Shown piece after piece: positions 59,770 through 63,902 of a stretch of 63,902 nt of DNA. The first letter of the stretch is position 1; every line of letters begins with the position of its first letter. The DNA is from Arthrobacter sp. ISL-30 (lineage in GTDB: Bacteria; Actinomycetota; Actinomycetes; Actinomycetales; Micrococcaceae), in assembly GCF_018613855.1 (NCBI RefSeq), contig NZ_JAGGPK010000019.1, forward strand, positions 1 through 63,902, written 5' to 3'. The position numbers were made by a program, and so were the translations under genes. The notes under the pieces are model-generated. The model saw only the letters and a list, made by a program, of their open reading frames with translations, had not been told where the DNA came from and searched no databases.

Positions 59770-59911
59770 CGGGCCCTGGAAGATTGCACCTATTCCCTAT
59801 TGAAAATCTGACTTGGTAGACATAGATTTTATCAGGAACATACAGCAGAGATCCTATAAGCCTCCATAGAGGTATCGCTTTTTGGCAACGGAGGCCCGGA
59901 AGGACAGCAAC

Positions 59912-60415
59912 ATGAGCACTGCGGGGGATTCAAAGAGAAAAGGCGTCTACGGCATCACAGTAGCGGCTGAGCTGGTTGGCATGGGGGTCCAGACACTCAG
60001 GCTTTACGAGCGCAGAGGCCTCCTCACCCCGTCCCGTACCCAGGGTGGAACGCGGCTATACAGCGATGAGGACCTCGTCAGACTGCGCCGCATCTCAAAG
60101 TTGCTGGACGAGGGACTCAACCTTGCCGGAGCCGCGGCAGTCATTACCTTGGAAAGGGACAATGAACGGTTGCGGGCCGACATGGCGGAACTGCGTGAAG
60201 GAGAACGACGCATGAAGGATCAAGCAGCACCGGATCTGACCGAGGCCGCGGAAGCGGACGCGCTTGAGCAACTGCGCCCCGCCGCGGAGGACTCCGACGT
60301 CGAGGTCCTCGACCTCCCTGAAGCCATCCCCGACGAGGCCAACGAGGCCGACGTCCTTGAGCAATCCATAGTCGTCCCACTCGACGACGACCACGAACAC
60401 GAAACCCCGGAATAA
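59912..60415 (+). CDS. MerR-family regulator, HspR-like (167 aa)
   Basis: MerR winged helix at residues 8-80 (KGVYGITVAAELVGMGVQTL, RLYERRGLLTPSRTQGGTRL, YSDEDLVRLRRISKLLDEGL), closest in style to HspR, the heat-shock repressor of actinobacteria, then an acidic tail of about 60 residues. No effector Cys cluster is seen, so a metal-sensing role is unlikely. ATG at 59912 follows GAAGGA; a TTG at 59882 is less likely. No HAIR-type operator is visible upstream, but AAAATCT/AGATTTT forms an inverted pair at 59803-59830. Confidence 0.85.
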   Translation: MSTAGDSKRKGVYGITVAAELVGMGVQTLRLYERRGLLTPSRTQGGTRLYSDEDLVRLRRISKLLDEGLNLAGAAAVITLERDNERLRADMAELREGERRMKDQAAPDLTEAAEADALEQLRPAAEDSDVEVLDLPEAIPDEANEADVLEQSIVVPLDDDHEHETPE

Positions 60416-60521
60416 TCTTCTCGACTTATAATCGAACCCGTCATCCTCGTTTCGCTCCGCGCTCAGGCGGTGCAGGTCTCAGTCCCTCCATCCCTTTCTG
60501 AGAGAGAAAGAACAAACAGCG

Positions 60522-60758
60522 ATGCCTCGCAAATTGCGCCTCACCCCTGACGATGACTTTCCGGAAGACCTCAAGGTGTTGCCCGACGCCGAGCTGCAGA
60601 TTCTGGACAGCCAAATTCAGCGGCAGCTCGACATGGAATGCGTAATAAACGGCCAGCCGGATCCGGAGACTGAGTTCAGGCGCTGGGACCTCGACGACGA
60701 ATTCCTGCAACGTGAAGCGGCAATGGCAGAGGAGGATACGCCCGGATCGGCGGCCTGA
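60522..60758 (+). CDS. small acidic hypothetical protein (78 aa)
   Basis: A 78-residue, strongly charged and probably helical protein (LTPDDDFPEDLKVLPDAELQ, then ILDSQIQRQLDMECVINGQP). It starts with ATG behind GAGAGAAAG. It is 106 bases downstream of the MerR gene on the same strand and may be in its regulon. No family recognised. A long terminator hairpin follows immediately. Confidence 0.6.
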   Translation: MPRKLRLTPDDDFPEDLKVLPDAELQILDSQIQRQLDMECVINGQPDPETEFRRWDLDDEFLQREAAMAEEDTPGSAA

Positions 60759-60769
60759 CCAAGCCAATC

Positions 60770-60833
60770 CCAATTGACTCGCAGTAGTTGTCGCCACGAG
60801 CCCTCCTGGCGACAACTACTGCGAGTCAGTTGG
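60770..60833. terminator. 27 bp stem terminator at a convergent gene junction
   Basis: Arms 60770-60796 and 60807-60833 pair with a single mismatch (core GACTCGCAGTAGTTGTCGCC). The right arm overlaps the last six codons of the GH1 gene, so the stem also constrains that protein's C-terminus (DPTDSQ). Confidence 0.85.
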
Positions 60834-62315
60834 GTCAACCAAGGCCAAGGCATCGTCCCGGGGTGCCCCCGATTCTGACCTGGCCGCAAGGACGTCCTTC
60901 AGCCAGTAGTAGGACTGCTTGGGGGTACGCTTGAGGGTCTTGAAATCCACATGCACCAGCCCGAAGGGCTGGTTGTACCCGGCCGACCATTCAAAGTTAT
61001 CCATGAGGGACCACACGTAATAGCCACGGAGGTCTATCGCCTCAGCGGGGCCCCCCGCGGCTGTGGCCGCCAATGCGACGCGGAGATGCTTCTCGAGATA
61101 ATCGATCCGTCGAATATCCGCCACGACAGCCCCGTCACCATTCGGGCTCATTGCCGGTTGATCGTCAAAACTTGCCCCTCCCTCAGTGATGATGACGGGC
61201 GGCATGTCGGGGTACCTCTCAGCAAGTTCAGTGAGCGCCACTCGAAGATATTCGGGGACGATAGGCCAGCCGTATGCCGTAATGGGCACACCTGGCCAGT
61301 CCGTGAGGTGGAAAGGTGCCCCCGGGATTGAATCGCTGAGGTCATCCCCGAGAGCCTCGGCCATGCCGGCAGGAACTGCAGATTCCCCGACCCCTGCTTC
61401 GATTCGCGTGGGCAGGTAATAGTTGAGCCCATAGAAATCCAACGGCTGGGAGATGAGCGCCATATCCTCAGCCGAGGGGCTGAAATCGGAGAACCGGCCC
61501 ATCAGCTGAATGAGGTCCGGATACTTGCCCAGCAGGACCGGGTCTGCCAACAGCCGGTTTTGAAACGTGTCCAGTAGGGCTGCACTGAGTTTGTCCAGAA
61601 TGGTATCGCTGGCCGGGACCATCGGCGAATACACATTGCTCAATCCGATCTCCCCCACTGCCCCCAGCCCCCGCAGGGCCTGAACGCTAAGTCCGTGGCC
61701 CAGCAGCTGATTGTGGACTGAGGGAAGGGCCCCAAGCCGCAGTGTTTCTCCCGGAGCATGCAGGCCCAGGGCATAACCGTTGGTGCTCACTGTTGCAGGC
61801 TCATTGATGGTCACCCAACGGGCCACCCGGTCACCGTAGGCTTCGGCCGCAATGGAAGCGAACGATGCCAGCCTGTAGGCGGTGTCCCGGTTCATCCACC
61901 CGCCCTTGTCCTGCAGGGCCTGGGGAGTGTCCCAATGGAAGAGGGTGACCATGGGGGAAATCCCGGCCGCCAGGAGTTCATCGATCAAACGATCGTAGAA
62001 GTCGAGTCCGGCCTGGTTGGGCGCTCCCATGCCGTCCGGCTGAATCCTGGGCCACGAGAGGGAAAAACGATAGGAGGCAGCACCGAGTTCGCGGATCAGC
62101 GCCACGTCCTCGGGCATCCGGTGATAGTGGTCGCAGGCCACCTCGGGGCTATGGCCGTCCACAATGTTGCCGGGCGTCGCGGAGAAGACATCCCAAACCG
62201 AAGCACCCCGCCCGTCCTCGGTAGTAGCGCCTTCAATCTGGAAAGCAGCGGTAGCCACCCCGATAGTGAAGTCAGTCGGGATCAGTGCTGCCAGGGAACG
62301 GACGGACGCCTCCAC
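60816..62315 (-). CDS. beta-glucosidase, GH1 (499 aa)
   Basis: Retaining beta-glycosidase that hydrolyses cellobiose and aryl or plant beta-glucosides in the cytoplasm. IPTDFTIGVATAAFQIEGAT is the family start. The acid/base Glu is in WVTINEPATVS, and the nucleophile Glu is in VIITEGGASFDD, an unusual EGG where most GH1 enzymes have ENG. GYYVWSLMDNFEWSAGYNQP and FGLVHVDF complete the fold. GTG at 62315 follows GGAAAGG. The length is slightly more than usual. No PTS-type phosphate-binding residues are recognisable by eye. Confidence 0.92.
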   Translation of the reverse strand: MEASVRSLAALIPTDFTIGVATAAFQIEGATTEDGRGASVWDVFSATPGNIVDGHSPEVACDHYHRMPEDVALIRELGAASYRFSLSWPRIQPDGMGAPNQAGLDFYDRLIDELLAAGISPMVTLFHWDTPQALQDKGGWMNRDTAYRLASFASIAAEAYGDRVARWVTINEPATVSTNGYALGLHAPGETLRLGALPSVHNQLLGHGLSVQALRGLGAVGEIGLSNVYSPMVPASDTILDKLSAALLDTFQNRLLADPVLLGKYPDLIQLMGRFSDFSPSAEDMALISQPLDFYGLNYYLPTRIEAGVGESAVPAGMAEALGDDLSDSIPGAPFHLTDWPGVPITAYGWPIVPEYLRVALTELAERYPDMPPVIITEGGASFDDQPAMSPNGDGAVVADIRRIDYLEKHLRVALAATAAGGPAEAIDLRGYYVWSLMDNFEWSAGYNQPFGLVHVDFKTLKRTPKQSYYWLKDVLAARSESGAPRDDALALVDPTDSQ

Positions 62316-62377
62316 AATCCAGCCTTTCCAAGAGAAGGAGCTGATCAGAAGATCGTATTCCCTGTCCAACGCCTGAG

Positions 62378-63592
62378 CTAGATCCTCGGCCGTGCCCCCC
62401 AACGCCGCGCTTTCAAGGCCGCATGCAGCTCTAGGCGCACGGCGCCGGAGAGTGGATCCACGCCGAGAAGCTGCCTGATCCGGCCGAGCCGGTTGTACAC
62501 GCTGCTCCGGTGCAGGTGAAGCTGCGCGGCAACGTCCTGGACCGCCCCTCCACTGTCATACAACAGCTCCAGGACGGGCAGCAGTTCACCGTTGCGGTCG
62601 TTCTCCTCAAGGATGCCCAGGTACGTTGAGCCGGAGTCATCCCAGCCACCGGGAGACTGGAGGCGGTCAAAAAGCTGGTAGATGCCTGCCGAGCGACTGT
62701 CCACGAGATCCCCGAGTGGCGGGTCCACCGCAGCGGCCTGCGCTGCCAGCCTCGACTGGCGATAGGCGGTGCTTAGTTGCCGCAGGGCCCTGAAGGGTTC
62801 GCTGATGCCGAGGATGATCCGCTCCACGGACCGCCCTCCGCGTTTGGCGAGCTCCAGCTGATAGTGGACAAGTACCTGTGCATGGTCGGCTCGCCCTACG
62901 GATTCGCGGAACAGGAGCACCGCATGGGTTTCAGTCCCAGCGCTGAACAGTGCGGCGTCGACGCCGATGGTCGCCTGCAGGGCGGCGGCCCGGTGGATGA
63001 GGGTCGCGGCGAGCGGATCCCCCACTCCGCTCCAGCCTTCGGCGTCCAGGACCGTCACCACCTGCCACGGCCCCTTTCCCTGCACTTCCTTCCAGCCGCC
63101 AACCGCTGAAACGGCATTCGATTCACCATTGCAGGCGGCCAGGAACTCCTGCTCCCGGCGTCTCCGGAATTCCGATTCGGCGGTGTTCGAATCCAGCAGG
63201 AGGCCGGCGAGGAGGTCCAGCTCGTCCCGGACGCTCGGCAACTCGGCGAGGATCGCCGTCGCACTTTGCTCTTCGATGTCCTGCTGGACCCAGAGGTAGC
63301 CCACGCGGAAGCCACGCACCAGCAGCGGAACGCAGACCCGGCCAAGCATGCCGAGTTCATCATTTGCGGGAACGACGACGGGACGCACCGCCGTGGCGAT
63401 GCCATGCGAAAGCTGCCACGCGCTGACATCCACGGGCACCCGCTTGCTGAGGAGGAAGTTCACGCGCACCCGGTCTGCATGGGACTGGTTGGAACTATAG
63501 GCAAGGAGGACGCCGTCCAGGTCTTCAAGCGAAAGCCCGCGGCCCAGCTTCAGGGCAACGCGTTCCACCAGTTGTTCAACGTCCTGCTGCAT
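62378..63592 (-). CDS. PucR-family regulator, AdeR-like (404 aa)
   Basis: Regulator with an N-terminal sensory half (about 1-170), a GGDEF-like middle segment (QLELAKRGGRSVERIILGIS, then EPFRALRQLSTAYRQSRLAA) and a C-terminal PucR helix-turn-helix (AVQDVAAQLHLHRSSVYNRL, GRIRQLLGVDPLSGAVRLEL). It is divergent from an alanine dehydrogenase gene. In Bacillus the PucR-type AdeR activates ald, so a matching role is likely here. ATG at 63592 is chosen; in-frame codons continue upstream to 63727 without family character. Confidence 0.9.
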   Translation of the reverse strand: MQQDVEQLVERVALKLGRGLSLEDLDGVLLAYSSNQSHADRVRVNFLLSKRVPVDVSAWQLSHGIATAVRPVVVPANDELGMLGRVCVPLLVRGFRVGYLWVQQDIEEQSATAILAELPSVRDELDLLAGLLLDSNTAESEFRRRREQEFLAACNGESNAVSAVGGWKEVQGKGPWQVVTVLDAEGWSGVGDPLAATLIHRAAALQATIGVDAALFSAGTETHAVLLFRESVGRADHAQVLVHYQLELAKRGGRSVERIILGISEPFRALRQLSTAYRQSRLAAQAAAVDPPLGDLVDSRSAGIYQLFDRLQSPGGWDDSGSTYLGILEENDRNGELLPVLELLYDSGGAVQDVAAQLHLHRSSVYNRLGRIRQLLGVDPLSGAVRLELHAALKARRWGARPRI

Positions 63593-63660
63593 GCAGCCAC
63601 AGTACTGCGAATCTCCGCCCGCTGCTGAACCAACAAGAGACGACACCTGCCGCAAACAGC

Positions 63661-63676
63661 CTCGACATTTGTCGAG
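63661..63676. promoter_or_regulatory. palindrome between the PucR gene and ald
   Basis: CTCGACA-TT-TGTCGAG is a perfect 16 bp palindrome in the 231-base divergent region, about 70 bases from the regulator start and 150 from ald. It is a good candidate site for the PucR/AdeR-like protein. Nothing else in the gap is gene-like. Confidence 0.5.
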
Positions 63677-63823
63677 CAACAGTCTTGGAAATCCCCGTAT
63701 TTCCGGGCTTCTTCTGGAGACGACCAAGCCCGAAATGTAGCGGGCCTCACAGCGGGATTTATTCTGGAATCACAGCAACCGACGCATCCGTCCGCTCAAA
63801 AAGCGGCCAATAAAGGAGCCCAG

Positions 63824-63902
63824 AATGATCATCGGCGTCCCGAAAGAGATCAAGAACAACGAATTCCGAGTGGCCATCACGGCCGCCGGCGTTCACGAGT
63901 TC
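63824..63902 (+). CDS. ald: alanine dehydrogenase, N-terminal part (cut by window end)
   Basis: MIIGVPKEIKNNEFRVAITA is the highly conserved start of NAD-dependent L-alanine dehydrogenase, which interconverts L-alanine and pyruvate plus ammonia. The Arg of EFRVA binds substrate. ATG follows AAAGGAG at ideal spacing. Only the first 26 codons are in the window. The divergent PucR gene is its probable activator. Confidence 0.9.

Noticed and set aside
1..63902. CRISPR arrays, insertion sequences, prophage or integrase genes
   Set aside because: No regularly spaced direct repeats, transposase DDE motifs, recombinase motifs or phage structural genes were recognised on either strand.

Overview
The window reads as a chromosomal segment of a high-GC Gram-positive bacterium. 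The closest fit is Arthrobacter, Pseudarthrobacter or Paenarthrobacter (Micrococcaceae). This rests on strong G/C bias at third codon positions, many GTG and TTG starts, several apparently leaderless genes, and the gene mix (hipBA, LtrA, a stand-alone LigD polymerase, PTS mannitol genes, many MFS and sugar-acid functions). The genus is an inference, because no rRNA gene lies in the window. There is no tRNA, rRNA, CRISPR array, intact insertion sequence, integrase or origin that I can support.

Layout. 1-5.0 kb: tail of an upstream gene, aldo/keto reductase, two short-chain reductases, an S4 RNA-binding protein and an IclR regulator. 5.1-10 kb: a leftward catabolic operon (permease, CoA-transferase, HMG-CoA-lyase-like enzyme, 2-hydroxyacid dehydrogenase). 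10.2-12.5 kb: a WXG100-calpain protease with a small partner, a divergent lipoprotein, and a decayed hipBA. 12.8-17.8 kb: FadR regulator, asparaginase, aspartase and amino acid permease. 17.9-20.3 kb: alpha-L-fucosidase divergent from a 2,4-diketo-3-deoxy-L-fuconate-hydrolase-like gene. 20.4-31 kb: GNAT-AAA+ fusion, frameshifted ltrA, intact hipBA, MOSC protein, esterase pseudogene, gluQRS, two Lrp/AsnC regulators, LysE exporter, LigD polymerase and a helical-repeat protein. 31-44 kb: small membrane proteins, a two-component system, malic enzyme, TetR, three MFS transporters, RraA, an ABC permease remnant and a GNAT. 44-50.3 kb: mtlD-mtlA-TetR divergent from ptsI-ptsH, a nearly complete PTS module. 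50.4-56.8 kb: a GntR-controlled sugar-acid locus whose operon encodes a dehydratase, a semialdehyde dehydrogenase and an FAH-type dehydratase. This fits an oxidative route from an aldonate to 2-oxoglutarate, with two matching operator palindromes. 57-63.9 kb: a secreted repeat protein, a hairpin-rich gap, an orphan antitoxin, small stress-type genes, a GH1 beta-glucosidase, a PucR regulator and the start of alanine dehydrogenase.

The less ordinary content is of three kinds. (1) Two families of dispersed intergenic palindromes. One is about 98 bp with conserved ends and variable middles, found mainly next to gene 5' ends. The other carries GCGGGGTCACTTACGGCCC arms and is found at gene 3' ends. 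(2) A predicted secreted WXG100-calpain protease followed by a small all-beta protein, arranged like an effector and cognate partner. (3) Gene decay: a broken second hipBA, an antitoxin whose toxin frame is reduced to three codons, an esterase with an internal deletion, an ABC permease relic, and two membrane-protein genes each broken by one base in a C/G run. The last two could be sequence errors.
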